Shown here: positions 10,626-24,084 of the stretch, piece after piece | How positions within the stretch are numbered: the stretch's first letter is position 1 | Layout of the letters: every line of letters begins with the position of its first letter | Assembly: GCA_935421135.1 (NCBI GenBank) | Contig: OW285197.1 | Location: forward strand, 4,087,350-4,151,349 | Direction: 5' to 3' | DNA from: Bugulina stolonifera | Taxonomy: Eukaryota > Bryozoa > Gymnolaemata > Cheilostomatida > Bugulidae | DNA: 64,000 nt | Made by a program: the position numbers and the translations under genes | The notes under the pieces: generated by a model | What the model saw: the letters and a program-made list of their open reading frames with translations, nothing else | Told to the model about the DNA's origin: nothing | Databases searched by the model: none

Positions 10626-11744
10626 TTAAGTAACATAATCGTCCAAATGCGCAGGACGCCGTCGCGCCCGCTGCGAACGCCTTACATGAACAGGCGCCAC
10701 TTCGGCCTCCTGAACAGGGGATTCAACGATGTCCTCCTGCTGTGCCACCTCGACACTGTCACCTCCTCTGTGAGGCGACGCTGGCCTAGCGACTGGATCA
10801 TGAGAAACATTGTCTGCTTCTGTAGCATCCTGATATGCTGCCTGCGGCATCAGGTCACTGGAATGATCCCGGTCAGATACAGTCCAGTCATCTGTGACTG
10901 TGCACTGGTTGTCGGCCATTGATCCCAGATCATGGCCCCGTCGACGCTTTCTGATGTCTCGCACATGCCGTGGCATGCCGTTTACACACACCGTATGTCG
11001 TGACACGACACTCGTGACTTCACCGAGTGCCCACTGTTTAGTGCACGAGGGCGGGTTAGGCTTGACCCACACCTCATCTCCAATAAAAAAACTGCATTCA
11101 GTGTCTTCATCAGACTTCTGTATGCTGACATCAAAAGGTACTCCTCGCCAGCGGTACCTGAAGAGCACACGGGAAGGAACAGAGCTGGCTTCCGTCTCCT
11201 TTCGAGGCGTTACGTTATACCAAAAAGTAGCCTCCTCGGGTGAAATCTTACCCCGCTCCGCAATCCTCTTGATTGTCCTGTGGTTTCTTTCCACGATTCC
11301 ATTGCCACTCGGGGCGTACGCGGCTCGGAATCGCAGGGAAATACCCCACTCGTCAGCGAACTGTTCTACAGCCGCTGACCGGAACCCAGTCGAGTTGTCC
11401 ACCAACAACTCATCCCACGGCCCGCGCTCAATCACTACATTTCGCAATTGAGCAACAATCTGCGTTGCCGACTCATTCGGCAACCGTTTCCAGATAGCAA
11501 AACGCGACGGACCACAGTCCACCATAGAGAGAAACACCTGGTGTCCATAGTGGGTTATGTCAGCTGCAACCCGACACCAATTGTTCTCTACAGCTAGGTT
11601 TCCACGAGGCACCATGCTCTCACTTCGCATGGCCGGGTCGATGCACTGACAAGCCTCACAGCTCATCAGCTCCCGACGCACTTGCTCGCGAGACAGGTCG
11701 CCACGAATTTGTCGGGCAAGATACAGGGTCCTATCAACACCCAA
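10626..11744 (-). pseudogene. Retrotransposon integrase (part of broken pol)
   Basis: About 370 residues. A zinc-binding pair (CEACQC) near the N-terminus is followed by an rve core with the acidic residues in AADITHYG, VDNSTGFRS and NGIVERNHRT, and then a basic C-terminal region. It inserts retrotransposon cDNA into the host genome. A frame change near 11740 separates it from the RNase H end (11734-11979), so the Pol polyprotein is interrupted. Confidence 0.8.
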
Positions 11745-13757
11745 GTGATGCGGCAGGTGTGCAGCCCAAACTGCATCCTTGGGGGTCTTGCCCAGTAAGT
11801 ATAACAGCAGCTACCTCTGCCGATGAACCACTCGGTTCACGATGTTCTAGCCAGCGTTTCGGGACCCTGGTCATGCGATCAGCTTTATTTTCTACCGTAG
11901 GTACAAATCGTACCGACACATTCAGGCCGTACTCGGCGATTGTCTCACGAACCACCACCAATCGACGTTTAACCAACATCTCAGCGGCTTGTCAATAGCA
12001 TTTGCTATCCAATTGACAACAGTCATCGAATCAACAGCTAAGGTGAAGACCTTAAATCCCCACACGATAGCCAAATTGATCCCTCTAGCCACAGCTTCTA
12101 GCTCAGCAACATTGATATGCATGCAATCAGACTCCTTTCGGAGCCATGACGCATCCTCCACAATGTTGCCATCGACCTCCAGGGCCACACCCATGGCAAG
12201 AGAACTAGCATCTGTCCACACTGTGACAGAACCACCGGGGTTCACCATCCAGGAGCCCCTGACAGGGTCCTCCCGCCTAGCCCGGGCTAGCAGTTCTACT
12301 GCTAGGGTGTGAACATCAGGCTCAACCTGCTCGTCCCAAGGACCACTGCACCCCAGGCGCTTCAAAAAACTACAGTGGGGACGAAGCCACCCAGCAACCG
12401 GGTAATGTCCCACCAGTCGGCCACACAAGGAAAACAGCTCCCTTTTGGTTAATTTGCCCGGGTCAAGACTCACTTCGGTGAGAGCTGTTCCTCTCGCCAT
12501 CTCCAGACATCCACTAGAACCACGTCGCAGCGCGACTCCCAACAGACGGCCCCCATCAAGGCTCTCTGGCTCCTTTGTCACAAGGCCATACATCTCCAGG
12601 TGCGATCGCACCTTTTCAACACTGACCACAGATTCCTGAACCACTATATCATCAATATAGTGATCAGTTCCACGGCGAACAGATTCCTCCAACGAGAGAA
12701 CCTTGCTAAGGATCGATGTCATGATCCTCGGTGCACAGGACAGGCCAAAACCTAGCCTGGTCAGGGCATAATTCACACCCTTATACCTTACTACCTGATA
12801 CTTCCAGAGATCCTCAGCGACATGTATCTGCAGGTATGCTGACTTTAGATCGACGACTTTGAGCTCCCCTTGCAGTTGTCGCCATTTCCTCAGTTTGTCC
12901 CCACAAACAGCAACCATGTCATCGCCCGTATGACACTCAACATAGTTATTCAGTTCACGGTAATCCATGACTGGACGAACCTTGTCCTTTGTTGGTTGAA
13001 ACACCGCCAGTAATGGAATAATACCTGTGACTGGCCCATCCCACCGTTTCAACCAACCCTTCGAGATCCAGCTCTCGAGTTCAGCGCAATAACGCTCACG
13101 CAAATGTGGCGCCTGAGCACACTTGTACTCAGAGACACGTGACTGAAGCTTCTTGGGAGATTCTCCAGACCACCGCCAGCTGACCGTCCATTGACCATCT
13201 GCAAAGGTGGCATAGAAGTCGGGGTCCTCAACCCTCAGAGACTTATTAGTGTCGCCACAACGACTGCCGGCTGCTCCACAAGCCAATGACGTATGGTCAC
13301 TCCGCTGATCAGGAATCCTGCAGCAAGTACCCGAGGGAGACTTTCCCCAGCGAACCGAGTACTTCGAGTCAGAGCCTCTCTGCACAGTGACTCCACCCAT
13401 GTGATCAATCACATCTCCGCCAAGTAAGCAATCAACTCCCAGATTGCCCAACTCATTCATCACTGGCGCAGAGACATCAAAACAGTGCCCGTGCAATCCA
13501 ATGATAACCCGACAACAACCCCTCACGTTAGAGGCCTTGCCATCAGCCGTTAACAAAGGCCGACTCTGCCTTAGGGCCTTTCCCACCACCACCCGCGGAC
13601 TGACCAGAGTCCGCTCGCTTCCAGTGTCAACCAGACACGAGAAACAACGACCGTTCAGAACGGCCTGAATGACTGGCATTCGACTATTAGTTGTAGCCTT
13701 ACCAGTGGCCCCCGACAGCGCCAGGCTATCTCGCGGTACGCATGCACCGCTCAGCAC
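11734..13757 (-). pseudogene. Retrotransposon protease, reverse transcriptase and RNase H (broken pol)
   Basis: The N-terminal aspartic protease has the active-site motif LVDTGSERT. The reverse transcriptase follows, with catalytic YIDDIVV (near 12650) and the upstream MDYRELNNY. RNase H follows with TDASSLAMG, AELEAVARG and VDSMTVVNW. The frame breaks near 11960, where the RNase H end continues in another frame to about 11734, and breaks again before integrase. Two frameshifts in pol mean this copy is dead. Confidence 0.8.
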
Positions 13758-13798
13758 TTCACTCGTTGTTGAGGAGCGAGGTGCTCGGCGATTAACGC

Positions 13799-14649
13799 CT
13801 AGTTGCTGGTGTCCATGGCGAAGGATGCGGCGCCCCGAGTTGCACCCTCCCCGTGAAAACCCGACTGGCTATTCTCCAGCCCTGCAGCCGCTGCAGGCGG
13901 CTTCGGTGCAGGACACTCCTGCACCCAGTGATCGGTGCTGCCACACCGAAAACACCCTGCCCTCTTGCCAGAAGAGCGCTTCGAAGGCTGCTTACCGGAG
14001 AAGGCCCGCCTACTCACGGTACACTCTTTTACCCGGTGTGGACCTCCACAGCGGAAGCAACTAGCAGTGCTCCCCGTCTGCTTACCCGAAGCAGTAGCAG
14101 CGGCAGTGACAGACGGCTGTGCTGATCCAGCACGCCCTCCCACTGCCCTCCTCGATGCGAGCTTCCCTCGCACCCGGGACAACAGCGCCCCAAAGTCGAC
14201 GGTGTACGCACCTTCGTGCGTCACCGCCCACTCATAGACTGAGGCTGCACGTCAACCGACTCTCCCTCCTGGTGTTCGAGGTTGACAAACTGACGCCAAG
14301 CCTCCTGCCGAGGCATGGCGTACTCCGCTGTTAACACAGCCTTCACGACGTCCCAATTAGACGCCTCTTGTACCATCATCCCCCCCAGCATGTATGCTAG
14401 CAGGTCGGTTGGAGACACTCTCTCCAACCCACAGTACCTCTCGTACTCGCGCAGCCACGCTGCCACGTCTACTGACCCATCGCCAGTAAACTGAGACACT
14501 TGTCTCCTGATTCGGTCCAAAATCGGACCACGTGCCTGATTGAGCACACTGGCAAGCGTGCCAGCATCCACCAACAGAGTGGTGGGTTTCCTCTCTGGCT
14601 GGCTTGACGACTCACCACAAGTCTCATCTTTTAAGCCAGGCTTACTCAT
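13799..14649 (-). pseudogene. Retrotransposon gag with two zinc knuckles, frameshifted
   Basis: Starts at an ATG near 14649. The first part (about 135 residues) resembles a capsid region. A frame change near 14245 moves the reading frame; the second part carries two CCHC knuckles, CFRCGGPHRVKEC and CFRCGSTDHWVQEC, which bind RNA in Gag nucleocapsids. The shift could be a mutation or a programmed event. I favour mutation, because the rest of the element is also broken. Confidence 0.7.
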
Positions 14650-14741
14650 TATTAACAACGAAAACAAAACAAAATGCAATAACGTAATTAAATAAGTGGT
14701 GAAAAACAATTAATTAAATAAGAAAAGGAGCCGAAATAGCT

Positions 14742-14990
14742 TGTTGGCTTACTGAACAGCACAGTTACAGTAAGGAAAGAGATAATGATAAATACGCAGT
14801 ACCAAACTACGCCGTTGGCTACCAGAGCACAACACGGTTGGATAATAATAATTGAATAATGTGAGCACAGACACACCGAGACTTCCACTCCGCACAAATA
14901 TGTTTGTGCAACTGACCGCAGTCCACTCGCTGCTGTCCCAATCAACGTGCATGCGTCTCGATCACCACGTGACCATTCGAAGACCTCACA
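14742..14990 (-). repeat. 5' LTR of the 10-15 kb retrotransposon
   Basis: 249 bp, nearly identical to 10282-10578 except for the 48-bp segment missing here. The target duplication GTTTC follows at 14991-14995. Confidence 0.85.
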
Positions 14991-14995
14991 GTTTC

Positions 14996-16514
14996 CAATG
15001 GGCCTAACATGGCATACATAATGTTCCCCCAGTGACACTACTCTGCACTCTACATGTATGTCTAACCAGTTGAGCTTTCACTAGCACTGATGTGACTACT
15101 AACTAGACTTGAAGGGGGACAAAACTGTAGTATTTCAGCATTAATTCATGGAGAGTGTCTCCAAGGGTTAAAATGTATTTGTTTAGTTTGAACCTAACAC
15201 AGCATTTTTCTGTCACACTTTCTGTTACATAGTCTAAGCTATCTGATTAATATAATATTATTAGCGTTGGGTGCAGTTAGAAAGGCGTGTATTTCAATGT
15301 ACAGTGGAGGCCTACTGCAAACACGGATAGATTGCCTTTGAAATCCATAATATATTGACAATAAAGTAACAGACTTCCACACCTTCCTGTATATTTTGAA
15401 GCAGGTCCATCTTGTGAGTAAGAAGACCTATACACAAGTTACCATGTTTACAATTATAACGGCAACATGATAATAACCTTGCATAGAATGTATTACATAA
15501 CTACATGTACATGACATGTAATGTACATCACACTGTAAAGAATGACAAACATAGCTTCATAAACATTATCTTAGAGGAGAAAATAACTCCAAAGTAACAC
15601 TCCAGGACAGACAAAATATCTTACAGGAGAGAATAACTCCACAGTAACACTCTAGGACAAACAACTATAACACTCAAGAACAGACAACTCCAAACCAAAG
15701 TGGAAGCAACTTCTACATGAACGAAATACCCAACACATTACTAGCAAGAAGTGACGCTCTTCAACTACCAGTACAACAGAAGTTAATAAAGATTATAACC
15801 ACAGACCAATAGACCACAAGTCACGCCCCTACATTATATATTATAGCCATAAAGATGTACCAGAACTAACAGTAACAGTATTATCCAGTAAATTGCAGTG
15901 TTTTCCTTAGCTAGCCAATCAAAATCAAATAGACAACCAAGCTCTCTATGACAGATTGATATAACTGATGTTTTATTGTGTATGAATATTGTAGCCAATT
16001 AGAAATTAGTTTGATATTGCAATATAGTATCACAAAAAGTATAAAAAGAAAGGACATCATATTATTAGACGCTTACTGAGTGCCTACTAAGTCACTTACT
16101 GATTTTGTATTTTACTCTAGTAAGTCATGAATATTTTACCTAGTTAACTTTGTATTTTTAATGTGTGTATTTCTGTGTATAATCCCTACTCTCGTTAAAT
16201 AGATTGTGCTTTGAGTAATTAAATAGAACGAGGGATAGGACAGGAAACCAACATGGAGTTATATTGAGTATATATATATATAAGGTATAGATAAGCGTGA
16301 AACTTGAAGTAGTATATTGATGCTTGAGCTAGCGTTAGATTGAGATAGATAAATTGACGTGATATTTGATACATTGTGGATACCCATGCAGTTATCTCCC
16401 TCGGCATAGTAGATGGAGTGAGAGTGGTGTGTCACATCAGACCTACAACGCCCCATATACGTATTACCTACATACATATATTACATCATACACACACCTG
16501 GATCACCTCACCTG
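14996..16514. other. AT-rich intergenic stretch with dispersed repeat traces
   Basis: No gene. Around 15590-15670 two adjacent ~60-bp units share TTA(G/C)AGGAGA(A/G)AATAACTCC. Around 15895-15930 the sequence GCAGTGTTTTCCTT followed by AGCTAGCCAATCA recurs at 35493-35525. These mark a degraded dispersed repeat. Confidence 0.45.
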
Positions 16515-17000
16515 GGTTCCATCACGGTATATGAAGTAGCACATTTTCTGTATGCAATCAGTTGTTGATTGCGCTCTAATGAAGCAACATCTCCTAACTC
16601 AAACCTATAGAGGCTTACTCTCGTAGGCGGGTAACTCCACCAGAGGATCCATAGATCCATACGGCTCGAGTTCATCCCCATCCTCGTTTAAGCATACCTC
16701 TACACCACTTCTACGGCTTAGGTCGATCCCGGATTCTATATGAATGTAGCGTCGGGTTTAAGTTCCTAGAATATTAGATCTTTCACTACACTCCTCTGGA
16801 GTATAAAACCTACAGACCTACATCGGTCCTGGACTTTTCAATGAGTCTCAGCATCGGCCTATGTCCAGATATATCGCAACAAGAGCACCTAATAACTGTT
16901 CACTCTTTTATGCAATGTGTGGAAGGTCACTTGGTCATCCTCTACCAACTTCCAAGCCCTTTCCATGCTCGTGCCCTCGGCTCATGCATGTAAATAAACA
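16515..17000 (-). repeat. Left arm of a ~470-bp inverted repeat pair
   Basis: Its reverse complement matches 19060-19560 over most of its length (for example TTAGGAGATGTTG and GAGCCGAGGGCT). A third related copy lies at about 62990-63225. It may be the terminal repeat of a non-autonomous DNA transposon, or one of two solo LTR-like units in opposite orientation. No target duplication could be fixed. Confidence 0.6.
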
Positions 17001-19059
17001 TTAAAACATTACAATATGACTAATCTAACTGAAATAGTTTGACATACACTAGAGCAACCCATAACAGTGAAGGAGAGAATGGGTTGGAGATTATTATACT
17101 GCATGCTATAGCTCAACTTCATCTGCATAACATCACTCTGTTCATTTTATAGCAACCTAACTTGTGAAATATTTGTTTATCAGCGATTCATAGCAGAGAG
17201 CACAAATCACAGCAGCCTTGACCAGTCTTTCCGCTACCATATATCTGTAGCATTTTGAGCAGTTGATCTCAGCCATCCTGTGGTTCATTCGTATGCGAGC
17301 CTCTGTGGCTGGAGTCATAATAGCTAACTTGATGTATATTCTGTTGATAGCCACAAGTTGCTTGTAGGCTATTGCTTGTGTAACAGTAAAGCAGACATTG
17401 ATAAAATGGGTATATTCTGTATCTACTAGTATTATATTGGTCAAGTTTAAAAAGTTTCCTATGCGTATCTTACACTGAGACTGCTTGCCACAGTAGAACA
17501 TCTTGTCATTTAGAAGAGGACCGGTTGGTTGTGTGATATGATGCGGGCGGGCGATTAACAAAGTATGTGGTGACTACTGGAGGCCGATCACCGTGAGCTG
17601 CTTATTGATGACTGAAAAGCCCTCCTTCTAATTTGAATTCATTTCCACACTGCAGACATTGAAGTTTCTTGCATACACTACAGGTACTGTGCTTATCACA
17701 TTTACGCAGCAATGCATATAAATGCACCAGGATTGCCAGTTTATCACTACTAAATCCTTTAACAGTTCCAGTGGGCTCCTCGTTTTAGTTAATCCTGTAA
17801 ATTGCTACTAATACAGTTTGATCACCTATTCAGCTGAAATTCACAAAGTTTCCTGAACCGAAAATCAGCACGTAAACATTATTTTGGACTAGCCTGAAGT
17901 TTGAGCCGCACCAATTTCCAACCCAGGGGTCGCAACTGTTCGCCACCTGCAACAAAGAAGGTATGAAATTTGGAACTATCTTTTCTTTTTTGCGACCCCA
18001 TTGACCCACCGTAATGAAGACACCTTTTGAAATGAAGATACCTAAACAGATATTTCACAGCTACACGCCCTTCTGCATTGTGGTGTGATTAATGTGTTGA
18101 TTTATAGTGTGGTAGTAGAGCTGACCAATGGAGTGTATATGGGTGTGTATACATGTAACTATATGTTGTATCAGATTACATAACATTACTCATTTTACAA
18201 GTTGAATAACATGGTGTTTCTATTTACATGCAGGTGGAGTAGGCTTAGTAATTCAACCTTATACTGCTAACTTCTGTAGTGTGTTGGGTTGTACATCATA
18301 CCTAAACATTTTTCTTCACTACTTTTTGAAATTTGAGGATACCCATTACAGTAACAGCTAAACATATGGAGCTACTCACAGTAGAAACTCGGAGTCTGGC
18401 TATAACAAATACCAATATAAGCAATGAATACTCGGTAGTGGATTTGCATGTAACTCTGCATAAGTTCTTGTAGATACCACATTGTAAGCAGAGCATAATA
18501 GAAACATTCCTTTTTTGACAAGTTGATATCATACCAGTCAGTACTTGTGGTAAAGCAGGAGATTTAGCACTGTTCAATGTGCTACAATGTAGCTGGTGAA
18601 TATTATATTTATTAGCAGCGGTAGACACTTTACTCATCTAAACATTGTCAAGTTCTGGAGCTAGCTACGCGGCTCCGATAATAAACAGGTGTGTATCTGC
18701 TGTGTTGATTGGAGAAATTCATACTGCTAAAAGTTTTGAAAGCTGGACCAATAAGGTTTTGTCTGAGATGTGACAGGAAGTAGTGTAGCAGGTGAAGTTG
18801 TACATAATACATTGTGCAATATTCTCTTGTTGGACCAAAGAAACATGGGACATACTGTATGACAAGCACATTGTTTGCGGTGTGTGTGCATGAGAGGTCA
18901 ATGTCTACTCCAAGGGAATGAGGTTGATTCTGAGAGCATCCTGTTTTCAACATTAAGCAAAGCATCTGAAAGAAACACCTGTCATTGTTACCAACTGCAT
19001 GTAGCTGCAGATTTGTTTCAGGACAGCTGCTAGCAGATAAATACTGTAATGTTTTTTGG
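17001..19059. other. Spacer between the inverted repeats
   Basis: AT-rich. A minus-strand open frame of 134 codons (17561-17157) has two CxxC pairs (CSKCY, CALCY) but no family I recognise and no supporting context. I see no transposase. Confidence 0.4.
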
Positions 19060-19560
19060 AGTAAGTTACATACATGAGCCGAGGGCTACAAGATGTGAAG
19101 GGCTTGGAAGGTGGTAGAGGCCGACCAAGTAAACTTCTGCTCATTACATAAATAGTGAACAGTTATTATATGTGCTCTTATTGGTATATTGTATGTTATA
19201 TCAGACGCAGGCCGATGCCGAGACTCATTAGAGCTCAGGACCGATGTAGGTCAGGTAGACTTTATACTCCGTAGGAGTGTAGTGAAAGATTGTGTGTTCT
19301 AATATCTTAGGCCCGACGCTAGATTCATAAAGAATCCGGGATCGACCTAAGTCTAAGAAGGAGTGTAGAGATGTGCTTAAACTAGGATGGGGATGAACTC
19401 GAGCCGTACTGGACCCAAAGATTCTCCGGTGGAGTTACCAGCCTAAGACAGTAAGCCTCTGTAGATTTGAGTTAGGAGATGTTGTTTTAATGGCGCGCAA
19501 TCAACAACTGATTTAATCCAGAAAATGCACTGCCTTTTATACTTTAACTACTTCCGGCCA
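19060..19560 (+). repeat. Right arm of the ~470-bp inverted repeat pair
   Basis: Inverse partner of 16515-17000 with moderate divergence, so the pair is not recent. Confidence 0.6.
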
Positions 19561-20455
19561 AAAAAGCCCGACATGGTATCGGCTCCGGAACTGATGCAAC
19601 AACATGGATGGTCTCGCCCGATGTCGGCCATAAAAATGGTCGACCTTGGCACAAAATGTGCTTACAATAATGTAAAACATATGATATATAAGTATGAATT
19701 CATTCCATAGCATCGGCCACAAGATTACTTAATATAAATGGTAAAAGGCTCTAATTAATTCAATCAGACAATAGCACACAATTACTAACAATGTACGTGG
19801 GAAAACCCAAGATGCAATACAAGTATAATTCCAAAGCCTGATTGCTAATATATAAAAGACACGCAGTATACAATACAGTTTAATAATAACAAGGTAACAA
19901 GCATGAGTATAATGCAATACAAGGTAAGAAATCATGCATGAATGATTATGGATAAGATATTGTTCGCGTTTATGTACAATGTATGAATATAGTTTGTATC
20001 CAGGCAGGCTGTTTCACCACAATATTCCTGGTTACTTGACATACCAGAATATACACTGTATATACAATGTATGTGAGGTTAACATCTGTTCAAGTTAATA
20101 ACCATCTAGATATTTACGAAATAGAGGTGCATAGACTAGTTCTATTGCCTTGCACTCAAAGCCTGACAATGTGCCTAGAAATAAAGACATTTCATTTTGT
20201 AAGAAATTAATGTACATGCATAACATGTTGATAGAATCAGTTTAGCATGTAACTTATAGTCAATATTAATAATACCTTAATTCAACAATGTGCATATTCT
20301 TCATTTTAAATCAACAGACATTCCTTAAAACTTGTGATTAAGGAACAGTAATTGATTCCTCCACCTTACTATAATTATTGAAGTAGCTACAGTATTAATA
20401 TAGTCATGATGTACATAGCGTCAATTATATTCTAGTCAGTTGTATTTACTCTCCT

Positions 20456-20525
20456 ATTGGAAGAGTTATGTTCTTAGTGATCCTTTCAAAATTACTGTGT
20501 GCTGTAGAATGGCGAGGTCAGGGTT
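20456..20525 (+). repeat. 70-bp dispersed duplicate, copy 1
   Basis: ATTGGAAGAGTTATGTTCTT and the bases that follow recur almost exactly at 24150-24219 in the same orientation. Confidence 0.8.
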
Positions 20526-21241
20526 CCCATTCACGTTCTGCTTTGCAAGGTATCTGCATTAGAAAAAATGAATTGACTCCTATATCGTGCATTGACTGCG
20601 AGAATAGGAGTAATTACCAATCAGTAAAGTTCAGCACATGTCTGTTCCCAGCTCCATAGAGAGCCATAAAATCATTCATATCATTTGAGAATAGTGCATT
20701 CTCAGTTTCTCCTGGATTTGAGCTGTACATAATAGCCCGACAATCAGTGGAGTGGCTTAGACCAAAATTGTGTCACATTTCATGACAAATGGCCCATTTT
20801 AGTGAAACACGTGCATATTAGATGTGTATCAAAGTCCCGTATGATATACAAATATATAAAGCTGCTCTGTGCAAAACAAATGTAGGTGGCTGCTTAGACG
20901 TTGAAGGTACTGCATATTCGTGAACCTACTATGTACAATGTAAACCATTCACCATACTTTTTCGAAATCCCAAGCGTTGTTTAGCGTGTCATTGCTGCAC
21001 GACAAAATTTTCCACTACCAATTGCATTGACGCTGAGGTCTGCACATTCATCTATAACAATGGCCGCACAATCCAATCTCTCCTTGGTCAGGGACGTGCT
21101 TGTTTTTCTTCCATTTCTCATCCCTATCCAGTGTCAGCTATGAAGATTTGTCACGAGAGACAGTCCTAGTCCAACTGTTCCCCTTAAGACTCAGTACTTC
21201 ATATTGGAAATGTACTCCTCTCTAATTGCCCCATCTACAGC

Positions 21242-21440
21242 TGTTAAGGTATCACGACATTGATGCACGAACAACCTACTAGGACTGAACATGCTATTTC
21301 CCAAGTAGAGCACCTAATCACTGGCTCGGGACCTTATGGGTCGTCTTGGTCAGCTAAATAATTGCAAGTGTTGCTTGATTTTTTATGTAATTACGAAGGC
21401 CCAGCGCCACTCATAGGCTCTTCTTTTCTTGTACATCAGG
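21242..21440 (+). repeat. Degraded R-family LTR fragment
   Basis: Matches the 3' third of the R LTR: ACCTACTAGG, then GGGACC and ATGGGTCGTCTTGG, then CCACTCATAGGC. It contains the region used as insertion site by elements A and B, here empty. Confidence 0.55.
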
Positions 21441-21893
21441 TCATACCCAGACCTCATAGACATGACATATAGCAAAACGTTCCAGTATGATAGTAGAGAC
21501 AATGACTTCACTACTGTGACCAAGCATTGTCTTCACTCAAACCTGTGAACCGCATTTCTGGCAAGCCATAAATTCGACACATGACCCTAACTTAGTTATC
21601 AGGGTAAAGTAAGTGACTTTACTGAATTTAGATGATTTACTTCTACACTTAGTGAGTGGCACAACACTGCTTACTGGCTACAAACATTTACCCTAACTTA
21701 GGCTTGATGGTAGAGTCAGTGCAACATGCACTAAAAAGAATAACATTGCCACATGGACGACCACACCATTGGCAGGAAATATGGCATATACATGTAACTT
21801 TAACATGAGGGTGGATTCATTGACAGTACTGTTATAAACAATCATCCGATCTAACGACACCAAACAACAAGTATGATTAAACCTCCTTATCAA

Positions 21894-22258
21894 GGTCATT
21901 ACTACTAAAGAATGTGAATGTACGTAGAATAGACGTATCTGTTTGTATGGTAGACTTAACATTATAGCAAGTAGGAACCGTTCACTATGTATAGAATGGT
22001 TGAACACCTTCTCCATTACAGAAGGGGTGGATTGCTGAGAAGCTGCCAGATACTGCATAGTAATATTATACAACATGCATGGCAGAGAATATTGATAGTT
22101 GGATGGTCATTACTACTAAATTTTGTGAATGTACGTAGAATAGATGTATCTGTTTGTATGATACACTTAAAGTTATGACAAGTCAAAACCATTCACTACC
22201 TAGAATGGTTGAATACGTCCTCAATTGCAGAAGGGGTTGATTGGTGAGAAGCTGTTGG
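21894..22258 (+). repeat. Tandem duplication, two units of ~211 bp
   Basis: GGTCATTACTACTAAA begins units at 21894 and 22105, and similarity runs for about 155 bases in each (for example GAATGTACGTAGAATAGA and GCAGAAGGGGT). The units are about 85 percent alike by eye. Confidence 0.65.
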
Positions 22259-22261
22259 ATA

Positions 22262-22330
22262 CATGTTTGAACCTGGAACGTTCAGCATGAAAGCTCAGCA
22301 TTCTAACCCCTAAGCCACGGCTGCTCCCTA
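22262..22330 (-). repeat. tRNA-derived SINE head
   Basis: On the minus strand it reads GGGAGCAGCCGTGGCTTAGG and later CCAGGTTCAAAC. These give A-box and B-box promoter elements at tRNA spacing. No clean acceptor-stem pairing, so I call it a SINE or tRNA pseudogene rather than a tRNA. Confidence 0.5.
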
Positions 22331-23204
22331 GACACTAGCACTCATGTATGTACACATAAATAGGCATATTTACATGTATTTGAAATACATTCACAATATT
22401 AATGACATCACTTGCGATGATAACAAGTGCTATATACAATTGTAACACTATCTGATGCCAGATCGTAGACAGATGTGATCGTATTTGTTGTTTGGCTATG
22501 GGTAGGCAGGACGATTGTTTAAGATAGGTATGTTATTGGCTCCACTCTTATGATAGTTTACTGTACATTGTATCCAGTTAAAAGTGTGATGTGAATGTCT
22601 ACATGACAACTTTAGGATTCTATCAGGTGCTTGTATCCCAATGTATTTGAGTTTACCCTCATGTCTATGTCAGGGAAGTATTTATAACCAGTAAATATAG
22701 TGGCACCACTGACTATATGTAAATTGCAATTTCAATGATTCTACCCTCATATTAGAGTTCATGGGCTGTCAGGGGCGTATATGCATACACTACACTTATT
22801 TATAACTCTACCATTATATTGAATACATGTTGCGAATTGATACAAGCTTTGCCAACAGTTTGGTTCGCATGTAAAGGTTTGTGCAAATGTGCATACTTTA
22901 AAGAGTAGAACTCCTTGTTATTTATGTAAAGCAAATAGAAAGGCTGATTAGCCAGTTGTGTTGCACTCAGACTAAGCTATCAGAGGTGTTGATCATGCAG
23001 TGTTGACAAATGCATCTACTAAACACATGTAAAAGATAGTGGTAAAATAATATCTGTATGTAGATACATAGATGTATAACATATTATGACAAGGCTAAGG
23101 TAGAGGAGTTGACTTGAACCCATGCTGGCTTAAGTGATGTCAAGAACTTTATTTGAGGTACAGGAGCAAGTGTGACTGGATGCTCCCCATTACACAGCTG
23201 TGCT

Positions 23205-23275
23205 GCCGTCACTGTGTTTCAAAGCTCAAACCTTCACCATGAAAGTGCAGCAGTCCAAACACTCGGCCATCCATA
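23205..23275 (-). repeat. tRNA-like SINE head (serine/leucine-tRNA-like)
   Basis: On the minus strand GGATGGCCGAGTGTTTGGAC resembles the start of a class II tRNA, with an A box; the B box is weak. Probably a decayed SINE continuing to about 23110. Confidence 0.4.
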
Positions 23276-24084
23276 CTATTGTCTGCATACTATCACTTTA
23301 CAATTGCTCTAAAAAACATCGCTGTGCTACGATAAAAGTATAATCACACTGTAAGATAGAGTTAATATCCTTCTCCTTCTACTGTGATCTCAACAGTCCG
23401 CTTGCATTTACATTCTCTTCTTCCACATCCACCACCACTGCTGTTGACGGCATCAAAGTCGGGCCTTGTAACAAACACAGGTCTTGACCAATGTGGCTGG
23501 CCTGCAATTCTAAGGCAACACAAAGAAATAAATCCTGTTGAAGTGCACAGTGATTGCACTATACACTTTCTTCAGGGTATAATCTCTATCCTCAGAACAT
23601 GTCTATGGCTTCTTCAGGGACAATCAGTTATCTAGTACCTTTCTCAGCTTACAACTCTATTTGTCTCTCATGAAATACTTGTACATGCAATGGTTATTTA
23701 TTGTACATGTACTTCACTCCATGCGGCCATCCATAAAATCTAGAGCAGGATTGGATCTTGTTCATGATAAATTAATTGCACGGACAATTGCTCTAATATC
23801 CTTCAAATGAGTGCTACGCCGTACATAACATTGTTAAACTACATGTGCAATGTATATCCTGTACCTGCATGTCCATGTTCAATTATCATCTGTATATTCT
23901 GCTTGCCCCACTGTCTTATCCATGACATCCACTAGAAAATAGCTGAGATAATTGGGCCTAACAATGAATATATATGTACATGTAGAAGTGGCACTAAGGG
24001 TTGGAGATGACTGTGATGGGAGGACAACTTACATGTACTTACTTTCTTAACCCTGTAGTAACTACTGAAAAGTAGAATAATAAC

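Larger units (their letters stand above)
10282..14990 (-). mobile_element. LTR retrotransposon (Gypsy-like), minus strand, decayed
   Basis: A full-length insertion with LTRs at both ends and a perfect 5-bp duplication GTTTC (10277-10281, 14991-14995). On the minus strand the order is gag with zinc knuckles, aspartic protease, reverse transcriptase, RNase H, integrase, which is Gypsy/Metaviridae order. A purine-rich tract lies beside the 3' LTR (about 10579-10595, minus strand). Frameshifts in gag and pol show that it cannot act on its own. Confidence 0.85.

Noticed and set aside
17157..17561. 134-codon minus-strand frame with CxxC pairs as a zinc-ribbon gene
   Set aside because: No recognisable domain, AT-rich random-like composition and no context.
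22262..22330. tRNA gene call for the SINE heads
   Set aside because: A and B boxes are present but a complete cloverleaf is not convincing, and repeat-type tails follow.
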